Source: Devosia sp. Leaf420 (lineage in GTDB: Bacteria > Pseudomonadota > Alphaproteobacteria > Rhizobiales > Devosiaceae). Taken from it: 64,000 bases of DNA. The notes under the pieces are model-generated. The model worked only from the letters and a program-made list of their open reading frames with translations, ran no database searches and was not told where the DNA came from. Of the stretch, positions 44,560 to 52,889 are shown piece by piece. The DNA lies in NCBI RefSeq assembly GCF_001425445.1, contig NZ_LMQU01000011.1:124326-188325 (forward strand), given 5' to 3'. Each line of letters opens with the position of its first letter. Positions within the stretch are counted from its first letter, which is position 1. Made by a program: the position numbers and the translations under genes.

Positions 44560-45434
44560 GACAGCAGTCTCCTTTCAAGCAGACGGACGACGCCGTCGGA
44601 GGCAAGGCCGAGGACGGCATAAACCACGAGCCCAACGATGATGATCTGGGTTTGACCATAGGTGCGGGCGAGTTCGATCATGTAGCCGAGGCCCGAGGTG
44701 GCATTGATCTGCTCGACCACCACCAGCGAAACCCAGCACAGCGTGACGGCAAACCGTAAACCCAGGAGGAAGCCAGGCACTGCACCGGGCAGCACGACTT
44801 GCAACAGGAAATCACGCTGACTCATGCGCAACGTTTCAGCGAGTTCGACATAGCGCTCGTCGATGGCCCGCAGCGCATTATGCGTGTGCATGTAGATCGG
44901 CACGACGACGCCAAGCGTAATGATCGTAACCTTCATGGTCTCGCCGATCCCCAGCCACAGCATCAGGAGTGGGATCATGGCGAGTGTCGGTACGGCGCGC
45001 TTGATCTGGATGGGCCCATCGATGAAGGCCTCTCCAACCCGTGAAAGTCCGGAGATGACCGCAAGCAGAAGACCGATGACGATGCCGAACCCCAATCCCA
45101 GCAGCGCTCGTACCGACGAGGTAAGGAAGTTCGATTGCAGCCGCCCATCGGCGATAAGATCACCAAAGGTGCCAACAATTGCCCATGGCGCCGGCAGGAT
45201 GCGCGGATCGAGCAGCCCGAATGCCGACCCCGCAGTCCAGATCAACACCAGGGCGAGAGGCCCGATCTGGAGACCGAAGGGAATGGCCGGACCCGGCCCA
45301 AGGCGCCGCCGGCGCCGGGGCGAATTTTCGACAAAGGCGGGCGGGCGGAAGCTGGTGGGCGGGGCATAGCTCGCCGGTCTTTCCCGGTCGAGGACATCGA
45401 GCCTTCCACTATGGCTGCTGGTCACATAGGTCAT
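44535..45434 (-). CDS. ssuC: SsuC-like ABC transporter permease
   Basis: This 299-residue inner-membrane permease has a long polar N-terminus (about 60 residues with proline-rich stretch), then about six helices. The EAA-type loop is VELAETLRMSQRDFLLQVVLPGAV. The SsuC family is recognised by this loop and gene order. It overlaps ssuA by 26 bp and ssuB by 25 bp, so translation of the three is probably coupled. Confidence 0.9.
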   Translation of the reverse strand: MTYVTSSHSGRLDVLDRERPASYAPPTSFRPPAFVENSPRRRRRLGPGPAIPFGLQIGPLALVLIWTAGSAFGLLDPRILPAPWAIVGTFGDLIADGRLQSNFLTSSVRALLGLGFGIVIGLLLAVISGLSRVGEAFIDGPIQIKRAVPTLAMIPLLMLWLGIGETMKVTIITLGVVVPIYMHTHNALRAIDERYVELAETLRMSQRDFLLQVVLPGAVPGFLLGLRFAVTLCWVSLVVVEQINATSGLGYMIELARTYGQTQIIIVGLVVYAVLGLASDGVVRLLERRLLSWRRTLAH

Positions 45435-46485
45435 CGCGGAACTCCAGGTTCAGGGAAGTCTCTTTGGCGCTTAGGGCTGCGGCGGCGATTGTTTCGAAGC
45501 GGCGGTCAAAGATGTTCTCGGCGCTGAAGGGCTCGTAGCCGAGCTCGGCGCCCAGAAGGTCGATGGTCTTCTGATGGCGGGCGACGACCTCGTCCCAGTT
45601 GTCGGGGATGATCTGATTGCCCACGAGTTCGACGAGATACTCGCCGTCTTCCTTGCTCAGGCCCTGATCCCCAACATAGTAGCCTTCGACCCACGCCTCG
45701 GGGTTCTCATTGACCCATTGCGTAGCGCGGGCCCAAAAACCGACATAGACGGCCAGCGCCGCGGCCTTGGCCGGATCGTCAAGCACCCATTGCGGTGCAT
45801 AGAGATGGCTCGGATCATCGCGCAGCCCATGCTCGATCACCGTCGCGCCATCAGCGCCATACTGGTTCACATAACGCCGGATATAGACCCCACCGATCGG
45901 TGCCACATCGACCTGATGGCTGGCAAGTGCCACAGGATAGACATCGCCCGTACTCGGCAGTTCGACCAGGGTCACGTCGTCGCGCGTAAGCCCCGCCGCC
46001 TGTAGAGCCCGCAGCACCAAAGCGCCCTGGGCCTGGCCGGGGCTAAAGGCAATGCGCTTGCCGCGGAAGTCGGCGAGAGTCTTGACGTCCACGCCTGGGG
46101 CGATGCCGAACCGATAGATCGGATGGCCGATAGGATCTTCGCGTTCGCGATAGGCAATGTTGCGGACCGGCAGGTCATTCCAGTTGGCAAAGATCGATGG
46201 AATTTCAGCCACCGAGCCAACATCGAGCGCCCGCGCCCGGAAGGCTTCCGAGGTCTGCGGCCCACCGCTGAGATTGGTCCATTCGATCTCGAAGGGAATC
46301 TCGTCGATGAGACCGGAAAGCTGCAGCGCCACCTTGGTCTGCGGGTCACCCACCACGAGCTTGGTGCCCGCCGGAACGTCGGCGGGAAGTGGAGCGCTTT
46401 CCTGGGCGTGCACCAGGCCGAAACTTGCCAGTGATAGAAGCGAGGATGCGATTAAAAGGGTCGCGGTTCGACGGCTCTGCTGCAT
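45409..46485 (-). CDS. ssuA: SsuA-like sulfonate-binding periplasmic protein
   Basis: This 358-residue protein has a signal peptide (RTATLLIASSLLSLASFGLVHA). The NMT1/SsuA-like fold shows LVVGDPQTKVALQL near the N-terminus and the FEIEWTNLSGGPQTSEAF segment typical of sulfonate binders. It captures sulfonates or similar compounds for SsuBC. First gene of the ssuACB-monooxygenase operon. The leader has a ribosome site GGAAAG and a TCCATC/GATGGA inverted repeat (46491-46510). Confidence 0.9.
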   Translation of the reverse strand: MQQSRRTATLLIASSLLSLASFGLVHAQESAPLPADVPAGTKLVVGDPQTKVALQLSGLIDEIPFEIEWTNLSGGPQTSEAFRARALDVGSVAEIPSIFANWNDLPVRNIAYREREDPIGHPIYRFGIAPGVDVKTLADFRGKRIAFSPGQAQGALVLRALQAAGLTRDDVTLVELPSTGDVYPVALASHQVDVAPIGGVYIRRYVNQYGADGATVIEHGLRDDPSHLYAPQWVLDDPAKAAALAVYVGFWARATQWVNENPEAWVEGYYVGDQGLSKEDGEYLVELVGNQIIPDNWDEVVARHQKTIDLLGAELGYEPFSAENIFDRRFETIAAAALSAKETSLNLEFRDDLCDQQP

Positions 46486-46880
46486 GTCTTTCCATCCGAT
46501 CAGTGATGGAGAGAACGTTAGCCTTCAATATCCACTAATTCTATAGACTAAAGAAGATCGATTTCCCGAATATGGGAGGCGATTGAGCATGGCAAGGCTG
46601 TGAGCCGGTCCGAGGGACGCCGATTTTTCAACAGGCAAGGCCCGTGTCTTCAGAACCATATTAAGGGCGAGCCTTGCGCTGGACGGAACTAAATATTCGG
46701 CGACAACCGCTGCAGTCGCCCGATATTCGCCCTTGGCTATTGCCAATGGCCGGACAGGTAAGCGAGTACGCCCGGCCCCAGATCACGAGACGTAAGAATT
46801 AGCCTTGCCGAGGAAGTTTGGCTTGACGGAAGCCATGCATTCCCAAACAAGCGACCACTGCTTCAATCTGGACCACAGTC
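46486..46880. other. 395-bp intergenic region upstream of ssuA and the HWE kinase
   Basis: It holds the promoters of two divergent units. The ssuA leader has the small inverted repeat at 46491-46510. An AT-rich stretch (46528-46560) may carry its promoter, but no clean -35/-10 pair stands out. TTGACGG at 46822 could be the -35 element for the kinase. A minus-strand 73-codon frame at 46525-46746 shows no convincing protein features. No RNA gene is seen. Confidence 0.5.
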
Positions 46881-48416
46881 ATGACCGCAGATGGTGCGCA
46901 TAGGGTCGTCTCCAATACCGCTTTCCTGGCCGGAGGTGGTGCGCTTGGCGAACTCATCCGCAGTTACGATTGGGCGTCGACTCCTTTGGGCGTTCCGTCG
47001 ACTTGGCCGGGAAGCCTCCGGACCCTCGTCCAGGTCATGCTCACATCGCAGCAACCCATGTTCATCGCCTGGGGGCCCGAACGCACCATGCTTTATAATG
47101 ACGGTTATGCGCCCATGTGCACCAACCGTCATCCATGGGCCTTGGGCAAGCCGTTTGCAGAGGTGTGGTCGGACATCATCCAGGATGTTGGCCCGATCAT
47201 GGATGCGGCTTACGCCGGCACCCCAACCTATATGGACGATATCGAATTCCAGATGACGCGAAACGGTCGACCGACCGAGACGCACTTCTCGTTCGGCTAT
47301 ACGCCTGTTCATGATGAGACCGATCAGGTCGCGGGCATGTTCTGCACCGCTCTTGAAATCACCTCTGAAGTGATTGCGGGCCGCCATCGGCGGCAGGAGC
47401 TCGACCGCCTCCGGACGCTGTTGGAACAAGCGCCGAGCTTCATGGCCGTGCTCACCGGGCCGGAGCACCGCTTCGAAATCACCAATGCTGCCTATAGACA
47501 GCTCATTGGACATCGCGACATCATCGGAAAAACCGTGCGCGAAGCTCTGCCCGATATTGAGGGCCAGGGCTTTTATGAGCTGCTGGACAAGGTGTTTACG
47601 ACAGGCGAAATCTTCGTCGGGCGCGGCATGAAGATCGACCTTCAGCACACGCCAGGCGGGCCCGTCGAGAATGGCTATCTCAATTTCATATATCAGCCGA
47701 TGTATGATGAGGCCGGAGAGATCAGCGGCATCTTCGTTGAAGGTGGAGACGTCACGGATCTCAAGAAGGCGGAACTGGCGCTGATGGAGTCGATCGCGAC
47801 TCAGGACGTCCTCGCCGGCGAATTGCAGCATCGCATCAAGAACAGCCTCGCCATGGTCGCCGCGATCGCCGCGCAGACCCTGCGTGGAGAAGACATTGCT
47901 GATCGACGGCTGCTCTTTAATTCACGTCTGAGCGCCTTGGCGACTGCCCATGACATTCTCACCAACAGCACATGGACGACGGCTTCGTTGCGTGAAGTCG
48001 TAGACGGCGCCCTCCTCCCCCATTTGCCCAGCGAGAACCGCGTCAGCGTCCAAGGCCGGGATATCGACCTTAATCCCAAGCAGGCCCTGTCGATGGCTCT
48101 CGCGATCCACGAGCTTGCCACCAATGCGGCAAAATACGGGGCGCTCTGTGCCCCCTATGGCAGTGTTTCTATTTCTTGGGATTTTTCCGGCGTGGCCGAC
48201 GAACGCAAGTTCGTTTTCACCTGGGCCGAAAGCGGCGGGCCGCAGGTCAGCGAACCGAGCCGAACCGGATTCGGCTCAAGATTGATCACAAAGGTGTTGG
48301 CGTCCGATTTCGGCGGTCAAGTTGGCATCGATTACGCCCCGCAAGGCGTTCGATGTGTCTTGGAAACCGATGCGGCTAGCGTCACCGCGTCTAAAACACC
48401 CAGCAAAAAAGGCTGA
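46881..48416 (+). CDS. HWE-family sensor histidine kinase with PAS-like domains
   Basis: This 511-residue soluble kinase has two PAS-like sensor domains (about 30-165 and 175-300). The HWE kinase core contains phospho-accepting H317 in LQHRIKNSLAMVAAIAAQTLR, the N-box HELATNAAKYGAL and the W-x-E motif FTWAESGGP. There is no transmembrane helix. Such kinases often feed light or stress signals into general stress networks in Rhizobiales. A receiver gene follows five bases downstream, so the two probably form a pair. The input signal is unknown. Confidence 0.92.
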   Translation: MTADGAHRVVSNTAFLAGGGALGELIRSYDWASTPLGVPSTWPGSLRTLVQVMLTSQQPMFIAWGPERTMLYNDGYAPMCTNRHPWALGKPFAEVWSDIIQDVGPIMDAAYAGTPTYMDDIEFQMTRNGRPTETHFSFGYTPVHDETDQVAGMFCTALEITSEVIAGRHRRQELDRLRTLLEQAPSFMAVLTGPEHRFEITNAAYRQLIGHRDIIGKTVREALPDIEGQGFYELLDKVFTTGEIFVGRGMKIDLQHTPGGPVENGYLNFIYQPMYDEAGEISGIFVEGGDVTDLKKAELALMESIATQDVLAGELQHRIKNSLAMVAAIAAQTLRGEDIADRRLLFNSRLSALATAHDILTNSTWTTASLREVVDGALLPHLPSENRVSVQGRDIDLNPKQALSMALAIHELATNAAKYGALCAPYGSVSISWDFSGVADERKFVFTWAESGGPQVSEPSRTGFGSRLITKVLASDFGGQVGIDYAPQGVRCVLETDAASVTASKTPSKKG

Positions 48417-48421
48417 GTCAT

Positions 48422-48787
48422 ATGGCGCACTCAAAGCTCACAGTCCTCGTGGTTGAGGATGAATCGCTGGTCAGAATGGCCATCGTCGACCGCCTTGAGA
48501 ATGAAGGTTTCCTGGTGCTCGAAGCCGCCAATGCTGACGAGGCACTCGCGATCCTTGCAAAAAACCTCGATATCAGGCTGGTCTTTACTGATGTCGACAT
48601 GCCCGGCAGCATGGATGGCTTGAAGCTTGCGGCCGCCGTTCGCGACAGATGGCCCCCCATCAAGATCGTCGTCACATCGGGCTATAAGCATGTCCGGCGC
48701 GACCAGATCCCCGCAGAAGCCGAGTTTGTCCCAAAACCCTACGATCCCGACAATCTCATCAGCGCCCTCCGCCGTATGATCCAGTAG
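48422..48787 (+). CDS. Single-domain response regulator paired with the HWE kinase
   Basis: This 121-residue receiver domain has acidic residues E12/D13, phospho-acceptor D57 in FTDVDMPG and switch Lys in FVPKPYDP. There is no output domain and no sigma-like domain, so it is not PhyR. The gene starts five bases after the kinase stop. A CTCAGA/TCTGAG hairpin follows about 10 bp downstream and may act as terminator together with TTGGCCC/GGGCCAA (48845-48877). Confidence 0.9.
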   Translation: MAHSKLTVLVVEDESLVRMAIVDRLENEGFLVLEAANADEALAILAKNLDIRLVFTDVDMPGSMDGLKLAAAVRDRWPPIKIVVTSGYKHVRRDQIPAEAEFVPKPYDPDNLISALRRMIQ

Positions 48788-48903
48788 GACAACTCAGAAC
48801 GGCTCTGAGACGACAACGCCCCGCTAATTGACGTGACGGAAAAATTGGCCCCTGGGCTAGATGAGCTCAAGGGCCAACGCGTCACCAAAATCGTCCAAAC
48901 ACT

Positions 48904-49560
48904 CTAGGCCAGGAACGGCGTCGCCGCTGCCAGCACGGCTTTCTTGCTGAGCGGCTTGTCGAATGCGCCATCCCAACCGAACTTGAGGCCAATACGGCGG
49001 ACTTCGGAGGCGTGACGGGCTTCCACCGAATGGATCTGCAAAGCGACCGTGAGGACTTCCTTCGAGCCCATGAGATTGCCCGCCTGCCCTTTGTAAGCGG
49101 CCACGCCAAGATCTTCGAATGTCTGGCTAAGGGTGAGGAACGTGTCGAAGTTTTCCCAAACGTCGGCATATTTGCCGCCGGCGGTAAAATCGACGCCCGG
49201 GGCTTTGACCGCAGCCGAACCCAACACGCCCTTCAAGAGCTTCACGTGGGCATTTTCGTGCTGACCGATGGTGCGGAAGACCGCGCGGTATTGCGATGGA
49301 ATAATGCCCGACTTGTTCCCTTGCTCGTAGAAGGCTGCTTCCAGATATTCGAGCGTCAGCGCGAAATTGAGCGTATCGGTGATCTGTTGCGGCAGGCTCT
49401 GGCCAAATGCCTGGTTGGACGCGAGCGCCAGCACGAGTGGAGCACTCGTCATGATCCCGGCCGCTTTGGCGTAGCGGGCGAAAACGTCACGACGGCTGCT
49501 GACGATCGTATCTGCCAGCTCAGGCTCGATGGCGCCGAGAATGGTGTTATCATTGCTCAT
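48904..49560 (-). CDS. Ferritin-like domain protein (copy A)
   Basis: 218 residues with the ferritin-like four-helix bundle: helix NFALTLEYLEAAFYEQG with the first Glu, helix FRTIGQHENAHVKLLKGVLG with Glu and His, then a longer loop and HSVEARHASEVRRIG. The N-terminus has a hydrophobic stretch with an alanine-rich signal (AAGIMTSAPLVLALASNQAFG) but its RR is displaced, so Tat export is unsure. Members of this group are possibly periplasmic; iron or another metal is inferred from the Glu/His pattern only. It lies 11 bp downstream of a paralogue. Confidence 0.87.
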   Translation of the reverse strand: MSNDNTILGAIEPELADTIVSSRRDVFARYAKAAGIMTSAPLVLALASNQAFGQSLPQQITDTLNFALTLEYLEAAFYEQGNKSGIIPSQYRAVFRTIGQHENAHVKLLKGVLGSAAVKAPGVDFTAGGKYADVWENFDTFLTLSQTFEDLGVAAYKGQAGNLMGSKEVLTVALQIHSVEARHASEVRRIGLKFGWDGAFDKPLSKKAVLAAATPFLA

Positions 49561-49571
49561 GATCGAATTCC

Positions 49572-50228
49572 TTATGGCAGAGTTGCAGCGGTGACTTCGG
49601 TCACGATGAAGGGGGCTGCCTTGGGCAGAACCATTGATGGCAGCAAGGCCTTATCAAGCCCCTTGTGGTCGACATTGCCTCGACCAGCGGCCTCGGCGCT
49701 GAACGGTCTCAGGAGGTCGGCAATAGCGGCTGCGTGGCGGGCTTCGACCGATACGATCGAACCGGCGGCCACAAGATAATCCGGCGTTGAGATGAGCTGG
49801 CCCGCGCCGTTATAGGCCGCGACACCCAGGTTCTCGAAAACATCTGCCGTTCCAAGCACGCTGGCACGGCTTGAGAAATCGACGGCCGAGAAATCGACTT
49901 CAAGCGCTGGAATGGCGTTGGAGCCGAGTGCGCGCTTGAGGAAATCGCGATGCGCGATTTCGTGGTCGCGAATTTGCTGAAGGATGCGCTGGTCGTTGAC
50001 CTGCATATTGCCGAAAGGGTTTTCGAGCGCCTGAGTGTAGAAGGCGGCCTCGAGCTGTTCGAGAGCATAGGCATAGTTGAGAACGCCGATGTCGCCATCG
50101 CCCAATTCGGCGGCCAGTGCAGCACTGATACCGAAATTGGGCAACACGGCACTTGCGATCGCCACCGTTGTGCCCGCCCCTGCCCACTTGAGCAGATGGC
50201 GCCTTGAAAGGCTGGTCTTGCTTTGCAT
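49572..50228 (-). CDS. Tat-exported ferritin-like domain protein (copy B)
   Basis: 218 residues. A twin-arginine signal (SRRHLLKWAGAG, then ATTVAIASAVLPNFGISAALA-type hydrophobic core) precedes the ferritin-like bundle: NYAYALEQLEAAFYTQAL, QQIRDHEIAHRDFLKRALG and SVEARHAAAIADLL. The two copies share about 35 percent by eye and the same metal-ligand pattern. Copy B is upstream and has its own ribosome site; a weak GAAAC/CGTT pair in its leader is too poorly spaced to be called a stress promoter. Confidence 0.88.
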   Translation of the reverse strand: MQSKTSLSRRHLLKWAGAGTTVAIASAVLPNFGISAALAAELGDGDIGVLNYAYALEQLEAAFYTQALENPFGNMQVNDQRILQQIRDHEIAHRDFLKRALGSNAIPALEVDFSAVDFSSRASVLGTADVFENLGVAAYNGAGQLISTPDYLVAAGSIVSVEARHAAAIADLLRPFSAEAAGRGNVDHKGLDKALLPSMVLPKAAPFIVTEVTAATLP

Positions 50229-50479
50229 GATTCAATCTCCGGGTGAATTCCGAAGAAGCAACGGCAAGCCCGCCAGCCCCGGTTTCTGAAAAATGCGACA
50301 AAGATGCGCGATTTATCGAGAAACTTTTTTGGCTGCGGCGAGTATGCGCGCGAGACAAAATACGAAACGCGGCGGCAAGTTTTACAGTGGCTAGAGGACT
50401 TCCCTCAGGAAGTGCACAGGCACTAGCCAAACGCTGAGTTGGCCCGATAGCTAACATGAAAGCACTCGGAGGGCATGGC

Positions 50480-50983
50480 ATGTTATTGATCTTCAGCGGA
50501 TTACCGGGGACCGGGAAATCTACAATTGCGAAGGCATTTGCGGAAAAGCATTCTGCTGTCTACATCCGCGTCGATGAGATCGAAAATGCACTGCGGAGCA
50601 CATACCCTTACAATGATATTGGCCCTATGGGATATGTGATATCGTTCGCAATTGCCCGTTCAAATCTCCTGCTGGGAAATCTGGTTGTCGCGGATAGCGT
50701 CAATCCCGTGTTGGAAAGTCGACACGGCTGGCACGCCGCGGCTAAAGACGCCAACGCTATTGCCTTTGATATCGAGGTCGTGTGCAGCAACAAGCAAGAG
50801 CATCGTCGACGTGTTGAGACGAGACCCGCGGAGATCGTTGGTCATCAGCACCCAACGTGGGAGAGGGTAGAAACGATGGACTATGTTCCCTGGGAAACCG
50901 ACCGCTTTATCATAGACACTGCCAAAACGGATCCGCATGGGGCCCTGGCGGAAATTTCCATCCGTTTGGGCTTAGTCCTCTAG
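50480..50983 (+). CDS. P-loop kinase of the AAA_33/zeta-toxin-like group
   Basis: This 167-residue cytoplasmic protein has a P-loop GLPGTGKST at residues 7-15, an early RVDEIENALR segment and a long basic helix. The fold resembles small nucleotide kinases, including zeta-like proteins, but no antitoxin is adjacent. The ATG at 50480 has GGAGGG six bases upstream; an earlier ATG at 50456 has none. GC is lower than in neighbours, hinting at transfer. Substrate unknown. 51 to 105 kb holds nothing else before the next stop at 51105. Confidence 0.82.
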   Translation: MLLIFSGLPGTGKSTIAKAFAEKHSAVYIRVDEIENALRSTYPYNDIGPMGYVISFAIARSNLLLGNLVVADSVNPVLESRHGWHAAAKDANAIAFDIEVVCSNKQEHRRRVETRPAEIVGHQHPTWERVETMDYVPWETDRFIIDTAKTDPHGALAEISIRLGLVL

Positions 50984-51104
50984 AATTCTAAAGCGACAAT
51001 TCGACCTTATCTCAAGATGACCTGCGGCAGCTTCAAGGAGAGCGTGCTCAACCACGGACATTCGTGTTTGGCCACGTTTTTGGGCGAGCAGACGTTGTCA
51101 GATT

Positions 51105-52826
51105 TCACGCGGGAAGAAGCTTTCGCACTCCTGCTGATCTTGAACGACCTCGGGTCGCGTCGGCGACGGGAACAGCGGCGATGAGCGCTTTGGTGTAGTC
51201 GTGTTTTGGCGCTTCGAAAATCTGCGCGCGCGTGCCCGTTTCGACGATTTTGCCGTGGCGCATGACGGCGACGCGGTGGCTGGTGCGCTCGACGACGCCC
51301 ATGTCGTGGCTGATGAAGAGATAGGACAGGCCCAGTTCCTGCTGCAGTTCTATCAAGAGATTGACCACCTGCGCCTGGATCGAGACATCGAGGGCTGAGA
51401 CCGCCTCATCAGCGATAATCAGCTTTGGGGAAAGACTCAGTGCTCTCGCGATGCAGAGGCGTTGGCGCTGACCGCCGGAAAATTCATGGGGGTAGCGGTC
51501 GAGGTGTTCTGCCTCGAGCCCAACGCGGCGCACGAGTTCAACGGCGCGGTCCCGCAAGGCACTTCCCTTTTCGACGCCGTGGATGACGAGTGGCTCGACA
51601 ATCTGGTCGAAAGCGTCGATGCGCGGATCGAGCGCCGCATAGGGGTCCTGAAAGACGATCTGCATATCACGCCGCTTGGCGCGCATCGCGTCGCGGTCGA
51701 GTTTGAGGACGTCTTGCCCCTCAAGCAGAACTTCGCCGGCATGGGGTTTGGCGAGACGCAGGATCGAACGGCCGGTTGTCGATTTGCCAGAGCCGGATTC
51801 TCCCACCAGTGAAAGCGTTTCGCCTCGTCCGATAGTGAAGCTGACATCGTCGACGGCCTTCACATCGCCAGCGTGGCGCTTGAGGAGACCTTTGTGAATC
51901 GGGAACCAGGTCGAGAGATTTTTGACTTCGAGCAGCGGCTCATGCGCCGCAGGCGCCGGTTTGGCCGTCCGAGGATCGGCTCCAAAAGCCAAAGGCCCGG
52001 CTGTGCCGGCCATTGAACCAAGCTTGGGCACGGCACTGAGCAGAGCCCTGGTGTAATTCTCGCGCGGCTGGGCAAAGAGTTTTTCAACCCCTTGTTCCTC
52101 GACCTTACGGCCCTTGTGCATTACCACCACGCGGTCTGCCATTTCGGCGACGACGCCCATGTCATGGGTGATAAACAGCAGTGCCATACCCTCTTCTCGG
52201 GCAAGGTCACGCATCAAGTCGAGCACCTGGGCTTGAATGGTCACGTCGAGGGCCGTCGTCGGCTCATCGGCGATCAGCAGGCGCGGCGAACAGGCGAGCG
52301 CCATGGCAATGACGACACGCTGGCGCATGCCACCGCTCAGCTCATGCGGATATTGGGTAAAGCGCCGCGCCGGATCACTGATGTGCACGCGAGTGATCAA
52401 ATCCAGCGCCTTGGCATTGGCGGTCTGGCGGTCCATGTCGCGATGCTGGCGCAGCACTTCGGCAATCTGCTCGCCGACGGTGAAAACCGGGTTCAGCGCC
52501 GTCATCGGCTCTTGAAAGACCATAGCGATTTCGTCACCGCGGATGGTACGCATCATGCGCTCCTCCGCCTTGGCGAGATTGACGACGCTGCCGTCACGGC
52601 GCTTGAAACGAATAGCACCAGTGTCGATCGTGCCACCGTTGAAGCCCGTTAGCCCCAGAACAGAAAAAGCCGTCACCGATTTGCCCGACCCGGACTCGCC
52701 AACCACGGCGACGCATTCGCCGGGGAACACATCAAAGCTCAGGCCCTCAACGACGCGCCTGGCTTTTTCACCGTGGCCAAAGCTGACGGAGAGGTTTTCT
52801 ATGGCGAGCAAAGCATTGGCGCTCAT
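51105..52826 (-). CDS. Fused peptide-type ABC transporter ATP-binding protein (DppD-DppF-like)
   Basis: This 573-residue protein contains two complete ATPase domains. The first has Walker A GESGSGKS at 43-50 and LSGGMRQRVVIAMAL; the second has Walker A GESGSGKSTTGRS at about 345 and FSGGQRQRLCIARAL. The fusion of the usually separate DppD and DppF proteins is common in some Rhizobiales. It energises the permease encoded upstream. The ATG at 52826 follows AAAGG; an upstream TTG is rejected. Confidence 0.93.
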   Translation of the reverse strand: MSANALLAIENLSVSFGHGEKARRVVEGLSFDVFPGECVAVVGESGSGKSVTAFSVLGLTGFNGGTIDTGAIRFKRRDGSVVNLAKAEERMMRTIRGDEIAMVFQEPMTALNPVFTVGEQIAEVLRQHRDMDRQTANAKALDLITRVHISDPARRFTQYPHELSGGMRQRVVIAMALACSPRLLIADEPTTALDVTIQAQVLDLMRDLAREEGMALLFITHDMGVVAEMADRVVVMHKGRKVEEQGVEKLFAQPRENYTRALLSAVPKLGSMAGTAGPLAFGADPRTAKPAPAAHEPLLEVKNLSTWFPIHKGLLKRHAGDVKAVDDVSFTIGRGETLSLVGESGSGKSTTGRSILRLAKPHAGEVLLEGQDVLKLDRDAMRAKRRDMQIVFQDPYAALDPRIDAFDQIVEPLVIHGVEKGSALRDRAVELVRRVGLEAEHLDRYPHEFSGGQRQRLCIARALSLSPKLIIADEAVSALDVSIQAQVVNLLIELQQELGLSYLFISHDMGVVERTSHRVAVMRHGKIVETGTRAQIFEAPKHDYTKALIAAVPVADATRGRSRSAGVRKLLPA

Positions 52827-52889
52827 GATCGGACCTTTCAAAAGGGGAGGACCCGGGCTGGACGGGAAACGCCAGCTCGGGTCATGCGC

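Noticed and set aside
46525..46746. 73-codon minus-strand frame between ssuA and the HWE kinase
   Set aside because: No ribosome site, no family resemblance, and the frame is explained by chance in GC-rich DNA.
50229..50300. EcfG promoter in front of the ferritin-like genes
   Set aside because: The best pair is GAAAC-N18-CGTT, with one mismatch and a spacer one base too long.
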